Source: a virus
Virus record (IMG/VR): IMGVR_UViG_3300032431_000011
Location: 1-58,580 of that record
Direction: 5' to 3' (one strand)
Length of the DNA: 58,580 bases
The notes under the pieces: generated by a model
The model's database searches: none
Told to the model about the DNA's origin: nothing
What the model saw: only the letters and a program-made list of their open reading frames with translations
Program-made: the position numbers and the translations under genes
Shown: positions 23,315 through 31,563 of the stretch, piece after piece
Position numbering within the stretch: the first letter of the stretch is position 1
Layout: each line of letters starts with the position of its first letter

Positions 23315-24448
23315 CTACTTAATGCTCTCGGCTTCTAATTTTGCTTGAGTGAATCCCACGTCAAACAGGTTGTGGCAAGCTTTTCTTGAGTCCTCCTTGA
23401 GGTACTTAGTAAAAGTTTCATAGATAGCAGGTTTGCTTGGTTCGTTACGGATGTAGCCTAGGTAGCCGTCTACCAGCGCCATAACGTACAGAGCCCGAAA
23501 TTCTTTCGCGACCCCTTTAGGTAACATTTCCCTAGCTTCTGCAACCCAGTGGGGTTCGCCTTTTTCCGCTCTCGCGCTAGGAAGCTTTATGTTGTAGAAG
23601 GTAGCCAAGACAATCGCTTGTTCTTCCCTGATTGACTGCCCCCGAATGGCGAAGCTCCGGTTTCGACCCGCTTCAATAGCATTCAACAAGCCTTGGAGTC
23701 TTTTCTCTAGCAACTTGACACTTGAAGCGTAATTTTCCTCGGTAATAACTTCTTCACAACTAACAACCGTTGTAGCCGAAATGTCAACACAAGTGTTCTC
23801 GACTTGTTGTTTGTTAGCTGTTAAATCGCCTGTTTGATTGGATGCGTTTTGAGTTGGTGTAAGTGGCTCTCTGTCTTCATCGTCTTCATCGTCTTCTTCT
23901 TCTTCGTTCCACTCCATAATCTCATTAGCAACAGCGCTAGTGATGACCCGACCTTGCTCTGCTTGGGCGATAACTTCTTCTTTGACTGCTGGTGAAGCTT
24001 TCAACAGTCGAATAACGGTTGACTGTGTGGCTCCGGCTTCCGCCAAAGACTCAATTTCCTTTCTTGAGAAACCTTGGCTGATTTTAATTTCGTTCTCTAA
24101 CTTAGTCTTGCTGAAGCCTGTCAGCTTGGTCAGCTTGTCCCAGAATTCTTTGGACGAACCGTAAGCCTCCGCAAAGTAGTCTCTAGTAGTCGCTAGATTT
24201 AAACCACTTAAGTACAAGTGGATGAGAGTCTGCTTGACCCGCATATTTCTGTCGGCTGCTAGGATTGCAATGTCGTCATCTCCTCCTGCCAACTTAACTA
24301 GCCTTCCGTCAGCCAGGATAATTGTATCTTTGTCCGCATTAACAAGCTGACTCATTCCCAAATCAAGAGGGAAAGTGCCGAAAGTTAAAGCCCCTTGCTC
24401 GTCAAATACTGGTGAATGTACAAGTTCGTTTTGGTTCGTAGTTTCCAT
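23315..24448 (-). CDS. Hypothetical DNA-metabolism protein (377 aa)
   Basis: First gene behind the operator-bearing promoter at 24506-24534. The middle has two helical HTH-like segments (LTGFSKTKLENEIKISQGF, SRKEIESLAEAGATQSTVIR, then LLKASPAVKEEVIAQAEQG), reminiscent of the ParB-type 'segregation' helical region but without a ParB nuclease box. A run of acidic residues (EWNEEEEDDEDDEDREP, about 178-194) splits the protein. The C-terminal part is helical (LEKRLQGLLNAIEAGRNRS). Large early regulator or partition-like protein are options. Not certain. Confidence 0.55.
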   Translation of the reverse strand: METTNQNELVHSPVFDEQGALTFGTFPLDLGMSQLVNADKDTIILADGRLVKLAGGDDDIAILAADRNMRVKQTLIHLYLSGLNLATTRDYFAEAYGSSKEFWDKLTKLTGFSKTKLENEIKISQGFSRKEIESLAEAGATQSTVIRLLKASPAVKEEVIAQAEQGRVITSAVANEIMEWNEEEEDDEDDEDREPLTPTQNASNQTGDLTANKQQVENTCVDISATTVVSCEEVITEENYASSVKLLEKRLQGLLNAIEAGRNRSFAIRGQSIREEQAIVLATFYNIKLPSARAEKGEPHWVAEAREMLPKGVAKEFRALYVMALVDGYLGYIRNEPSKPAIYETFTKYLKEDSRKACHNLFDVGFTQAKLEAESIK

Positions 24449-24505
24449 GTTCGCTTCAGTTGAGTGGTTTTTGGTTTTAGTATTTGTTTTTGGTTCGATG
24501 TGTTC

Positions 24506-24534
24506 ATCTTAGCAAGATAAACATTGGTTGTCAA
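24506..24534 (-). promoter_or_regulatory. Promoter with ATCTT-AAGAT operator
   Basis: TTGACA (24534-24529), 17 bases, TAAGAT (24511-24506). The -10 lies inside the palindrome ATCTTAGCAAGAT (24506-24518), also found at 24618-24630 and 28788-28800. A repressor bound here would block polymerase. Drives the 377-residue gene. Confidence 0.7.
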
Positions 24535-24601
24535 GGTCTAGATCCAAATTAATTTGTAAATGACTGAAAGCCTTGCGTTATAACGGTTAGAGTCTATACC
24601 C

Positions 24602-24630
24602 TTGTGCTACGGTTTAAATCTTGCTAAGAT
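24602..24630 (+). promoter_or_regulatory. Promoter with ATCTT-AAGAT operator of the RHH gene
   Basis: TTGTGC (24602-24607), 17 bases, TAAGAT (24625-24630), the -10 again inside ATCTTGCTAAGAT (24618-24630). About 30 bases before the ribbon-helix-helix gene, so autoregulation is likely. Confidence 0.65.
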
Positions 24631-24660
24631 AATTGGATAGATTCTTCTAAATTAAAAGCT

Positions 24661-24900
24661 ATGGCATCCGAGAAAAAAGCAATCGTCATACCTGCAAGAA
24701 CCTGTAAAGGGCGAGGCAAAGAACGCCTATACAGCGGGAAAAAGCAAAGCCTATCTGTAGGCTTAACGGCCGCAACGCACGCTAAATTTAAGGCGGTGGC
24801 GGTGGAGAACAATCTCAGTTTCTCAGAGTTGATTGAGCGACTAGGACGCGCTCTTACGGCTGAGATGATTCGGGAACTGCTGTTGTCAATCAATCCTTAA
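24661..24900 (+). CDS. Ribbon-helix-helix DNA-binding protein (79 aa)
   Basis: A basic N-terminal arm (ASEKKAIVIPARTCKGRGKE) is followed by the ribbon KKQSLSVGLTAATHAKF, helix A KAVAVENNLSF and helix B SELIERLGRALTAEM, the MetJ/Arc/CopG pattern. Dimers bind short palindromes. It is the only rightward gene in a leftward block, divergent from the 377-residue gene, and both start regions carry the same palindrome. It is therefore the best candidate for the regulator of that set. A leftward frame across the same bases is a shadow. Confidence 0.65.
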   Translation: MASEKKAIVIPARTCKGRGKERLYSGKKQSLSVGLTAATHAKFKAVAVENNLSFSELIERLGRALTAEMIRELLLSINP

Positions 24901-25226
24901 ATCTTGTTTTTTGCTTCAACTTGTTCTCGAATCATCTTAGACGTAAAGCCTTGTATTTCTTTTAGTTCCCATGTACCATCTCTGACTTTTCCCCGTTTTT
25001 CCAAAAACTGACAAGTTGTCTTGATAGGTAATCCGATTGTATCGGCAACTGTAATTAATTCAGCCCATCCAAAACGATTGTGTTTTTGAATTTCTAGACT
25101 TTGCAACCGGATTAGAGAATCAGCACATTCATCTCGAACCTTGAAATAACTATGCTTCAAATCTAATCCGGTCAGCGGCGGGATGTAAACATAGCAATCT
25201 ATGTCTTCACGATAATTAAATCCCAT
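24897..25226 (-). CDS. Hypothetical protein (109 aa)
   Basis: MGFNYREDIDCYVYIPPLTG, then RFGWAELITVADTIGLPIKT and CQFLEKRGKVRDGTWELKEI. The middle reads like a winged-helix or HTH (ELITVADTIGLPIKTTCQFL). Overlaps the RHH gene end by four bases, tail to tail. Probably regulatory; family unknown. Confidence 0.55.
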   Translation of the reverse strand: MGFNYREDIDCYVYIPPLTGLDLKHSYFKVRDECADSLIRLQSLEIQKHNRFGWAELITVADTIGLPIKTTCQFLEKRGKVRDGTWELKEIQGFTSKMIREQVEAKNKI

Positions 25227-25228
25227 GT

Positions 25229-25630
25229 TTACTTACCAGCAAAAAGAACTTCTAACAATCCAATTAATTCTTCCGACGAGCTTACGGAAGTCCGCGAGGC
25301 ATACGGAAAAAGTGTGTCTTGGTGAACTTCTAAGCACACACGTTCGCTGTGCGGAAAGCTTACTTGCAAGCTTTCCCCTCTCTGAGCTAAAACCAGTTGG
25401 TACTTAGAACTAGCTGAAGCTACCTTGCGATAGCCGAGGTAATGCTTAGTTGTATTTAAATAAAAGTTAGTGTTAACTTTCATCCAGTCTTTTGCGACAG
25501 ATAAGAGATGATGTCCTCCTTCTAGAACTGTGATGTCGCTAGACATTAGGCGAAGTACGCCGTCCCGTACCTCAAACCTTTGAATCAAGTCGTAAATAAG
25601 AGTTGTTCTGGGAAATTTTGGTGTTTTCAT
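25229..25630 (-). CDS. Hypothetical protein (133 aa)
   Basis: Start taken at the ATG at 25630 (MKTPKFPRTTLIYDLIQRFE); a TTG at 25651 is weaker. Mixed alpha/beta content (VLRLMSSDITVLEGGHHLLS, HYLGYRKVASASSKYQLVLA). Two bases before the next gene start, so in one operon with it. No family recognised. Confidence 0.55.
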   Translation of the reverse strand: MKTPKFPRTTLIYDLIQRFEVRDGVLRLMSSDITVLEGGHHLLSVAKDWMKVNTNFYLNTTKHYLGYRKVASASSKYQLVLAQRGESLQVSFPHSERVCLEVHQDTLFPYASRTSVSSSEELIGLLEVLFAGK

Positions 25631-25709
25631 GATTATGTTACTAGATTGCAATTTGTGAGTAGGTGAGGCAGTTTTGCGACGCTGCCCGGTTGATTTTCCA
25701 CGGGCGCGA

Positions 25710-25955
25710 TTATTTACATTCGTATTTAATACTACAGTCGTCTAAAATTCGAGCTACGGCTGAAGTGCCGAATCCTGCTGTAGAGAGAATCGCTTCAGAC
25801 CGCTTGGCTCGAATTGCGCGTCGAATTGGGCGAAGCACTACTGCATATTCGTAAGAACCCGTAGAGATACCTTTCAATGCTTTTGCCAAAATCTTTGCGC
25901 TCTCAATATCTAGTGTCCATGTACTGTCTGTTTTGGAAGAGGTTAGAGTGACCAT
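25710..25955 (-). CDS. Hypothetical protein (81 aa)
   Basis: MVTLTSSKTDSTWTLDIESA, KILAKALKGISTGSYEYAVV, then a basic RPIRRAIRAKRSEAILS. GGAAAAAC-type ribosome site and an AACCACTT leader box (25981-25988) lie upstream. No family recognised. Confidence 0.55.
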   Translation of the reverse strand: MVTLTSSKTDSTWTLDIESAKILAKALKGISTGSYEYAVVLRPIRRAIRAKRSEAILSTAGFGTSAVARILDDCSIKYECK

Positions 25956-26061
25956 GTGTTTTTCCTTTTTAGTTTGCTTGAAGTGGTTGACTTGAGACTG
26001 AGTGTAGGCAGTTTTGCGATGCTGCCTAAGTGGTTTAGTTCAGTGCAGAAAATAAATCAGG

Positions 26062-26268
26062 TTAGCGGAATCTTGGCAGATAAGACAATGCTAATATGTA
26101 GCTCAGTTGAGTCAAGCTTGTCTCACAAATTGGATCCGTGTTGCCATAAACGTTTGGGGCGTTGCAGTTTGCGACCCAATACTCACGCTTAGATAGAGTC
26201 CAGCAAGCTTTTGCCGCTTCTGTTTCAACTGTATTGCTTCCGTCATCATGGACAAATGTGATTTTCAT
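26062..26268 (-). CDS. Hypothetical protein (68 aa)
   Basis: MKITFVHDDGSNTVETEAAK, CWTLSKREYWVANCNAPNVY. The leader has an AACCACTT box (26276-26283) and a promoter at 26305-26333, as in other early genes, which supports it being real. Function unknown. Confidence 0.55.
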   Translation of the reverse strand: MKITFVHDDGSNTVETEAAKACWTLSKREYWVANCNAPNVYGNTDPICETSLTQLSYILALSYLPRFR

Positions 26269-26304
26269 GGTTTTGAAGTGGTTTATTTCTTGGCTATGTA
26301 AACT

Positions 26305-26333
26305 ATCCTATAGGCTACCCGATAGTTTGTCAA
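26305..26333 (-). promoter_or_regulatory. Leftward sigma-70-type promoter
   Basis: TTGACA (26333-26328), 17 bases, TAGGAT (26310-26305). The surrounding GGGTAGCCTATAG resembles the promoters at 3308, 3858 and 48731. Confidence 0.65.
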
Positions 26334-26455
26334 GCGTTTTGGGAAAGTGTTTTTTGGATACGGGTCAAACGTATACACAGCAAAGCTTTTACTCAGCTAA
26401 GGGTAGGTGCAGTCAAAGTTCACGTACTTTGCATATATCGCGGGTGCGGTTCTAT

Positions 26456-27544
26456 CTAAAACGGCAGTACGGCATCCCATACCCACGTCGGGGCCAACTC
26501 AGACAGCCAAAGTCCAGAATTCTCAATCCGTTCTTTCCACCATGCCAGCGCTGCCTCTGATTGCTCTAACACCGAACACGGCACGGTCAATACTTTCTCT
26601 TTCTTCAGTCGTGGCGCTGGCTGTACCCACATACAGCAGCGAATCAAGCCAGCCGCCAACGGAATTACCTTAGCAACGTGACCGACAACAACTGCAAGGC
26701 CGCCAGACTGAACCGCCTCAGTCTCGACAATCTCCATCGGTTCTCCCAGCAACTCTTGTACGTCCGCGTCGGGATTGTCGCCCATCAACTCATTCAGTTT
26801 TGATTCTGCCTGGTCTAGCGTACCCGCTGCCTGTAGCGCAAGGTATTTATTTTCAATGGCTCGTGCCGCTAAGGGTAGTAGTTCACCTTGAGGTTCAAAG
26901 TCGTCATCATTCCGACAATAGCCAACTACCGAACCCAATATCATCCGGTGCAACTTAACCAAAACAAACGCCTTGTGTTTGGGAAAAGATTTAGACTCAT
27001 CCCGTACCATCGGATAGTTACCATTCCCGATTTCTTGACTCCAATCCAAGCCGGTCTCTTCCAGCTTGTAGTGTTCTTTCAATCGAATCTCGCATTGTTC
27101 CGCTAGCAGTAGCGCTAGAACTACGTCAATCCCTCCGCACGGGTTAGGTTGGCGGTGGCGGTTTTTTGGATCAGACCAGTCTCGTTTTTCCAGAGTGAAG
27201 AGTTGGAACTCCTGAGACAAAATCTCTCTAAACCTCATGGCAGCGTTAGTGGAATAGTACGCCAATCCCTTCCAAAATAGTTTTAAATATTCTGCAACAT
27301 AAGTCACTGGAGTCTCTACTGTAGGCGCGTTTAAGAGCGCTGACAGATTCTTGTGATTCCAGATTATCTTGCCTTTTGCGTCGCGAGTGATAACCTTTGC
27401 GTTGACAGCCACGCAGTAAAGAAGTTCATTCAAAATCCCTAGCATTGTGAAGGTTTGCTTGAGGGTATAACCGTCGAGTTGTCTTGCCAATGCTAGGGAA
27501 ATGGCCTTGACTTTTGAGCGAAGACTTGTTAGACTTGTAGACAT
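26456..27544 (-). CDS. Hypothetical protein (362 aa)
   Basis: Helix-rich from the start (SLRSKVKAISLALARQLDGY, MLGILNELLYCVAVNAKVIT). A middle region is basic then acidic (LSQEFQLFTLEKRDWSDPKN, LGEPMEIVETEAVQSG). The end is tryptophan-rich (ALAWWKERIENSGLWLSELA). No catalytic motif or membrane segment stands out. It is the gene next to the inverted-repeat-rich region at 27.6-28.0 kb, so a replication or partition role could be tested. The upstream 430 bases are described under the repeat cluster. Confidence 0.65.
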   Translation of the reverse strand: MSTSLTSLRSKVKAISLALARQLDGYTLKQTFTMLGILNELLYCVAVNAKVITRDAKGKIIWNHKNLSALLNAPTVETPVTYVAEYLKLFWKGLAYYSTNAAMRFREILSQEFQLFTLEKRDWSDPKNRHRQPNPCGGIDVVLALLLAEQCEIRLKEHYKLEETGLDWSQEIGNGNYPMVRDESKSFPKHKAFVLVKLHRMILGSVVGYCRNDDDFEPQGELLPLAARAIENKYLALQAAGTLDQAESKLNELMGDNPDADVQELLGEPMEIVETEAVQSGGLAVVVGHVAKVIPLAAGLIRCCMWVQPAPRLKKEKVLTVPCSVLEQSEAALAWWKERIENSGLWLSELAPTWVWDAVLPF

Positions 27545-27565
27545 ATTAATACTTTTTGCTTGAAT

Positions 27566-27593
27566 GCCCGTCCTTCTTGAACAAGGGGCGGGC
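27566..27593 (+). terminator. GC-rich terminator hairpin
   Basis: GCCCGTCCTT (27566-27575) pairs with AAGGGGCGGGC (27583-27593) and is followed by GTTTTTC. It would stop rightward transcription heading out of the leftward gene's antisense side. The GAATGCCCGTCCTT lead-in also resembles transposon right-end hairpins seen elsewhere in the window. Confidence 0.6.
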
Positions 27594-27754
27594 GTTTTTC
27601 TGCGAACATTGAACCGGACGGAATCAAAAGACTGGCAAAAGTGTTAATAACCCAAAGCACCTTCGCCTGCAATAATCATAGTCTATTAGTGTCGAATTTA
27701 CAACAACCTCCGTGATATCGCAGAAATCTATATACAGTAAGGGTTTCAAAGTTT

Positions 27755-27962
27755 TCAAGACTAAATCGCCTTAAGGACGTGCAGGATTTCTTTTTTCTTT
27801 GTTAACTCTTTTCTATAGAAATTTCTTTAAGAAAATAAAGAGTTAATAAACCTTAAGGCGTTTTAGTCTTGAATCGTTGATATATAGTCGTTTGAGGGTT
27901 TTTGCTGGAGTATCGTACTTAGGTTGATTGTGATTTTTGGTACGCGAACAACCTAAGTACGA
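27755..27962. repeat. Nested inverted-repeat cluster, replication origin candidate
   Basis: TCAAGACTAAATCGCCTTAAGG is split across the arms at 27755-27776 and its complement at 27851-27872 (22 bp, one mismatch). Inside is TTAACTCTTT (27802-27811)/AAAGAGTTAA (27837-27846) around an AT-rich core with TATAGAAATTTC. Beyond it TCGTACTTAGGTTG (27913-27926) pairs perfectly with CAACCTAAGTACGA (27949-27962). The 430-base gap 27545-27977 holds no ORF. Nested arms around an AT-rich core suggest an origin, partition site or processed RNA. Confidence 0.5.
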
Positions 27963-27977
27963 CGACTTGGACTTTGC

Positions 27978-28460
27978 TCAAGTTTGCGGTCTCTCCTCAA
28001 GAAACTTTTTAAATGCTGTGGCAACAAGGTAGTTAATTTCTGCTTCGACTAATGGGATAACAAGGGCAAGCGTCAGCATACTCATGATGCCTGAGTTAGT
28101 CTTAGCGCCACAAGCGTACATCGCCCCTACAGAAATTATTCCTTTTTCATTTAGTCTCGGAAATGTTGTTGCAACAATAGGGGGAATAAAGCGTTCCTCC
28201 AAAGTGACACTTTCTACAAATACAAGCGCACAAAAATCTGCATATTTTACGCATTCCTTTCTAGCTTGATTTAGTAGTCGGTCTGGTACTTCTTCTATAT
28301 TCCTGAACGGTTCTACCTCAATTGGGAAACCACTTGTTACAGATAGTTTGCAGTTAAGAGGCTTAACTACAACTTTGCCATCACAACAAGACTGATAGCT
28401 GAATTGTGTTGGCTTCCCGTAGCCAGGGTCTAATATCTGCCGACGTTTTTGTTCACCCAT
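27978..28460 (-). CDS. Hypothetical protein (160 aa)
   Basis: A basic start (MGEQKRRQILDPGYGKPTQF), then IEVEPFRNIEEVPDRLLNQA and a conserved-looking FPRLNEKGIISVGAMYACGA. The C-terminus is hydrophobic (GIMSMLTLALVIPLVEAEIN), possibly a membrane-contacting helix. The leader contains AACCACTTC (28490-28482) and an AAGGAAAATC ribosome site. No family recognised. Confidence 0.6.
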   Translation of the reverse strand: MGEQKRRQILDPGYGKPTQFSYQSCCDGKVVVKPLNCKLSVTSGFPIEVEPFRNIEEVPDRLLNQARKECVKYADFCALVFVESVTLEERFIPPIVATTFPRLNEKGIISVGAMYACGAKTNSGIMSMLTLALVIPLVEAEINYLVATAFKKFLEERPQT

Positions 28461-28545
28461 TGATTTTCCTTTTTGCTTTTTGAAGTGGTTAAAACGTTGA
28501 ACGCATTAACCTAAGATAGATTGATGCGTTTAACCGTAGATGAAA

Positions 28546-28743
28546 TTACGCTGCAACTGATTCAGAAACAATTACAAATTGACTGGTTGACTCAGGTCTG
28601 TACTCGTACAAACAGACTCGATTGAGACTTGTATTGAAATCGAGAAAGTCTACCGATGTGCATTCTTCCTCGTTCACAGATAGCGCAATCCTAGCATCGG
28701 GGTTGCATTGTTTGAGATATTCTATTAGTTCTGTGACTAGCAT
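28546..28743 (-). CDS. Small conserved-phage-type protein (65 aa)
   Basis: MLVTELIEYLKQCNPDARIA matches the pattern of small phage proteins that begin (V)xELIExLKQxxPDAxV, followed by a two-strand body (VCLYEYRPESTSQFVIV). Their function is unknown. It is the only gene behind the operator-bearing promoter at 28788-28816. Confidence 0.65.
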   Translation of the reverse strand: MLVTELIEYLKQCNPDARIALSVNEEECTSVDFLDFNTSLNRVCLYEYRPESTSQFVIVSESVAA

Positions 28744-28787
28744 TGGTTCTTTCCTTATTGAAAACTTCTTTTGACTTAGCTGTTAAT

Positions 28788-28816
28788 ATCTTAGCAAGAT
28801 AAACAACATTTGTCAA
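28788..28816 (-). promoter_or_regulatory. Promoter with ATCTT-AAGAT operator
   Basis: TTGACA (28816-28811), 17 bases, TAAGAT (28793-28788). The palindrome ATCTTAGCAAGAT (28788-28800) is identical to that at 24506-24518. The flanking TTTATC is also kept. Confidence 0.7.
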
Positions 28817-28828
28817 GTCGTCGCTAAA

Positions 28829-29473
28829 TTGGTGACAATATCTACAATATCTAACCAGCACTTTATGGATTCACTTCTCTCCCTTCAATACGTTCCAATC
28901 TCGGAAGCTACATTATTTGAGAAAAATCTCAAAAAACATGACCTTGGCAAAATTGCCGACTCATTACGAAAGTATGGATTTAAATCAGCAATCAAATGGG
29001 AGTCTAAGCTAAACGGTGGCGCTGGTGGCGTAGTTGCCGGAAACGGACGAGTAGAAGCGTTATTATGGATGCAACACAACGGGGAGAAGCCACCTAAAGG
29101 AATTGCGATTGATGATAGCGGTAACTGGTGTGTCCCGGTGTTGTTCGGGAATGATTCTGAGTCGGAAGTTAAAGCTCGTGCTTACGCGATAGATGACAAC
29201 GCCCTGACTATGGTTGGCGGCGACTTCACGGCGCTTGATATTTCCAGAATGTATGATGAAGGTCTGCTTGCTGAACTTCAAGAACTAGCAGACGCACAGG
29301 AGTTAATGATTGGATTTGACGGGGATGATATTGACTTTTTGTTAAATCTTGACAATATGCAAAATGAAGATGACGATAATAGTATTAAACCTTCTTCAAC
29401 TAAAGAAATAGATGCAGATGATTATGAATTCCAACACAAGTGTCCAAAATGTCAATTTGAATTCAACGACTAA
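28829..29473 (+). CDS. ParB-like nuclease-domain protein with zinc ribbon (214 aa)
   Basis: The GTG at 28829 or the ATG at 28865 may start it. LQYVPISEATLFEKNLKKHD, KIADSLRKYGFKSAIKW and GGVVAGNGRVEALLWMQ follow the ParB/sulfiredoxin-like order, with GNGR as the GxxR box, and then VLFGNDSESEVKARAYAIDD. An acidic segment leads to a C-terminal CPKCQFEF half zinc ribbon. Such phage proteins sit beside DNA methyltransferases, and here the next gene overlaps by 62 bases. Role in methylation control or DNA modification is plausible. Confidence 0.75.
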   Translation: MVTISTISNQHFMDSLLSLQYVPISEATLFEKNLKKHDLGKIADSLRKYGFKSAIKWESKLNGGAGGVVAGNGRVEALLWMQHNGEKPPKGIAIDDSGNWCVPVLFGNDSESEVKARAYAIDDNALTMVGGDFTALDISRMYDEGLLAELQELADAQELMIGFDGDDIDFLLNLDNMQNEDDDNSIKPSSTKEIDADDYEFQHKCPKCQFEFND

Positions 29474-30506
29474 TCCTCATGCTTGGTTCTTAAAAGATTT
29501 AGAATCTGTGCCAACAAACGGATTAAAGGTAATGACAACTTTTAGTTGTGGTGGCGGCAGTTCACTAGGTTATAAATTAGCTGGCTGTGATGTGATTGCT
29601 GCTAATGATATAGACCCAGAAATGGCTTATCATTATAAATTAAATCTGAATCCAAAATATTATTTCTTGTGTCCTGTTAAAGATTTAGTCAAGCAAAAAT
29701 TGCCTGATGAATTGTTTAATTTGGATATCTTAGATGGTAGTCCGCCTTGCTCAAACTTTTCGATAGCAGGAAACAGAGAAAAAGATTGGGGGAAAGCAAA
29801 ACATTTTAGAGAAGGGCAATCTAAGCAAGTGCTAGATGATTTGTTCTTTGACTACTTAGATTTAGCTGAAAAACTAAAACCTAAAGTTTGTATTGCGGAG
29901 AATGTTACAGGATTGATTAAAGGCAACGCAAAAGGCTATGTAAAGTTGATTATGGCTAGGTTTAAGGAAATTGGATATACCGTTCAACTATTTCTAGTTA
30001 ACGCCGCCGATTGTGGCGTTCCACAAAAGCGAGAGCGTGTGTTTTTCGTAGCGCTACGAAATGATATCGCTAAGCCTAAATTGATTCTTAGCCCTACGCA
30101 CAGATGGATTAGCGCAGGCGAGGCTACAAGTGATTTACAAATATTGACCGATAGTGAGATTAGAGACACAAGCCCAAGAGAGACAGATATCAGATTTTGG
30201 AGCAAAACAAAGCCTGGACAAAACTACGATAAAGCTTGCAAAAAGGAGAATGGGAAAAAATCTTTTTTCAATCATTGCCGGCTGTCGCAATCTTTCCCTT
30301 CAGCTACCTTGACTGCAAGCGCACACGTACTTTCGCATTGGTCAGAATGCCGCATTCTCACATTCCGGGAATGGAAACGCCTCGGCTCATTTCCTGATGA
30401 CTACCAAGCCAAGACTGACAGGCTAGGCAAGTACATGATTGGTATGAGCGTTCCACCTAGAATGATGCAACGAGTAGCTGAGGCAGTTATAGAGCAATGG
30501 TTTTGA
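29412..30506 (+). CDS. DNA cytosine-5 methyltransferase (364 aa)
   Basis: Motif I TTFSCGGGSSLGYKLAGCDV (SAM binding), motif IV DGSPPCSNFSIAG with the catalytic PPC cysteine, motif VI IAENVTGL, motif VIII QKRERVFFVAL and motif X GMSVPPRMM are in canonical order. It methylates C5 of cytosine in a specific site set by the region around residues 230-300. No matching restriction enzyme is seen, so it may protect the element against host restriction. The exact start among three near ATGs (29412-29421) is open. The gene overlaps the ParB-like gene. Confidence 0.92.
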   Translation: MQMIMNSNTSVQNVNLNSTTNPHAWFLKDLESVPTNGLKVMTTFSCGGGSSLGYKLAGCDVIAANDIDPEMAYHYKLNLNPKYYFLCPVKDLVKQKLPDELFNLDILDGSPPCSNFSIAGNREKDWGKAKHFREGQSKQVLDDLFFDYLDLAEKLKPKVCIAENVTGLIKGNAKGYVKLIMARFKEIGYTVQLFLVNAADCGVPQKRERVFFVALRNDIAKPKLILSPTHRWISAGEATSDLQILTDSEIRDTSPRETDIRFWSKTKPGQNYDKACKKENGKKSFFNHCRLSQSFPSATLTASAHVLSHWSECRILTFREWKRLGSFPDDYQAKTDRLGKYMIGMSVPPRMMQRVAEAVIEQWF

Positions 30507-30522
30507 CACTGCTTAGCAAAGT

Positions 30523-30885
30523 TCAGTTGTCACAACATTGAACCGTACAGGCTACAACTTCAACTATCAAGCAATCAATTTCATCGCAAACTTTCCATTC
30601 ATGTAACCTGTTTTCTATTTCGTCAATTGCGCGCTGTAGTCCGTGGGATGCACAATTTTCTGAGATTAAGTTGTAAACTGTACTAGCTTTGTCGCCTTTG
30701 TCATAGAAGTTGTCTCTATCTTGTAATGCTTCTTTAGTGAACTTAACTAACTCTTTGATAAGTCCACCTACTAACTCGTCAGTCAAACTAAGTTCGCCAT
30801 TGTGAAACTCAAATGCCGCCATTGCTGAAGCAAGCTGACTGCTAATTAATACTTCGTTGTCGTTAAGCCATTTAATTATTTGCAT
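30523..30885 (-). CDS. Hypothetical protein (120 aa)
   Basis: Helical and acidic (KWLNDNEVLISSQLASAMAA, LVGGLIKELVKFTKEALQDR, RAIDEIENRLHEWKVCDEID). It ends with cysteines (VACTVQCCDN). It overlaps the HTH gene upstream by 14 bases. Family unknown. Confidence 0.6.
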   Translation of the reverse strand: MQIIKWLNDNEVLISSQLASAMAAFEFHNGELSLTDELVGGLIKELVKFTKEALQDRDNFYDKGDKASTVYNLISENCASHGLQRAIDEIENRLHEWKVCDEIDCLIVEVVACTVQCCDN

Positions 30886-31093
30886 CTTTTTCCCTTTTTA
30901 AATGCTTCCAAGTTGTCCCGGCTAAAATACTGCGAACCGTACTTTTGGACACTCCAAACTTTTGAGAGATTGATTCAATACTAAGTCCTTCAGATTGGAG
31001 CTTGATAATCTCCCAAACGTCACCCTCGGTTAGAATTGAACGAGGGTGATTCTCTCCACGATTGTCACGAGTCCTGTAGTTATTGATTGGCAT
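30872..31093 (-). CDS. Helix-turn-helix protein (73 aa)
   Basis: After GENHPRSILTEGDVWEI, the segment LQSEGLSIESISQKFGVSKS followed by TVRSILAGTTWKH is a resolvase-type HTH (HTH_23-like). GENHPxxxLT is also the lead-in seen in phage HNH/HTH proteins. A DNA-binding regulator coupled to the downstream gene. Confidence 0.7.
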   Translation of the reverse strand: MPINNYRTRDNRGENHPRSILTEGDVWEIIKLQSEGLSIESISQKFGVSKSTVRSILAGTTWKHLKREKDANN

Positions 31094-31205
31094 CGGTTAC
31101 GCTCTTATTGGCGGGTTTGTTGCGTATTTTAAAGTAGGTAGAAAAGGCAAAAGTAGAAAATCTAAAAGAACTTTTGCCAATATTAGTTTGTCTGCAATCA
31201 TTGTA

Positions 31206-31472
31206 TCAAACAATTCCGACACCAGCGCCAATAGTTTTAGCTTCTTGCTCCGTATCAGCTACAGCAACAAACTTGTCAGCAATATCTGCTACAACGTACT
31301 TGATTAGCGTCGCTGCTGGCGGTGGCGGTGTTACCTGCACCACTACATACGTCCGTAAATTGTTTGTGAATTTTGTCCAGTCAACAATCTGAGCATCGGT
31401 CAAAACTACTTTGTGATTTTGTAACTCTGCTGGAGCATTCTGAACGACTTCTTTAAGTGCTACGTTAGCCAT
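31206..31472 (-). CDS. Hypothetical protein (88 aa)
   Basis: MANVALKEVVQNAPAELQNH, KFTNNLRTYVVVQVTPPPPA, then VVADIADKFVAVADTEQEAK. The PPPP stretch splits two small beta/alpha halves. Preceded by AGGAG before the ATG. A rightward ORF over it is a shadow. Family unknown. Confidence 0.6.
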   Translation of the reverse strand: MANVALKEVVQNAPAELQNHKVVLTDAQIVDWTKFTNNLRTYVVVQVTPPPPAATLIKYVVADIADKFVAVADTEQEAKTIGAGVGIV

Positions 31473-31563
31473 TGTGTTACTCCTTAATATGAAAGCTCAA
31501 CCAACAGCAATTCCCGTTACTGATAAACTGCTGTTGGTTGAGTTTGGGTGGAATGTGATTGTT

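Noticed and set aside
24624-24893. Leftward 89-residue ORF opposite the ribbon-helix-helix gene
   Set aside because: Shadow frame; the rightward protein has a clear fold pattern and promoter.
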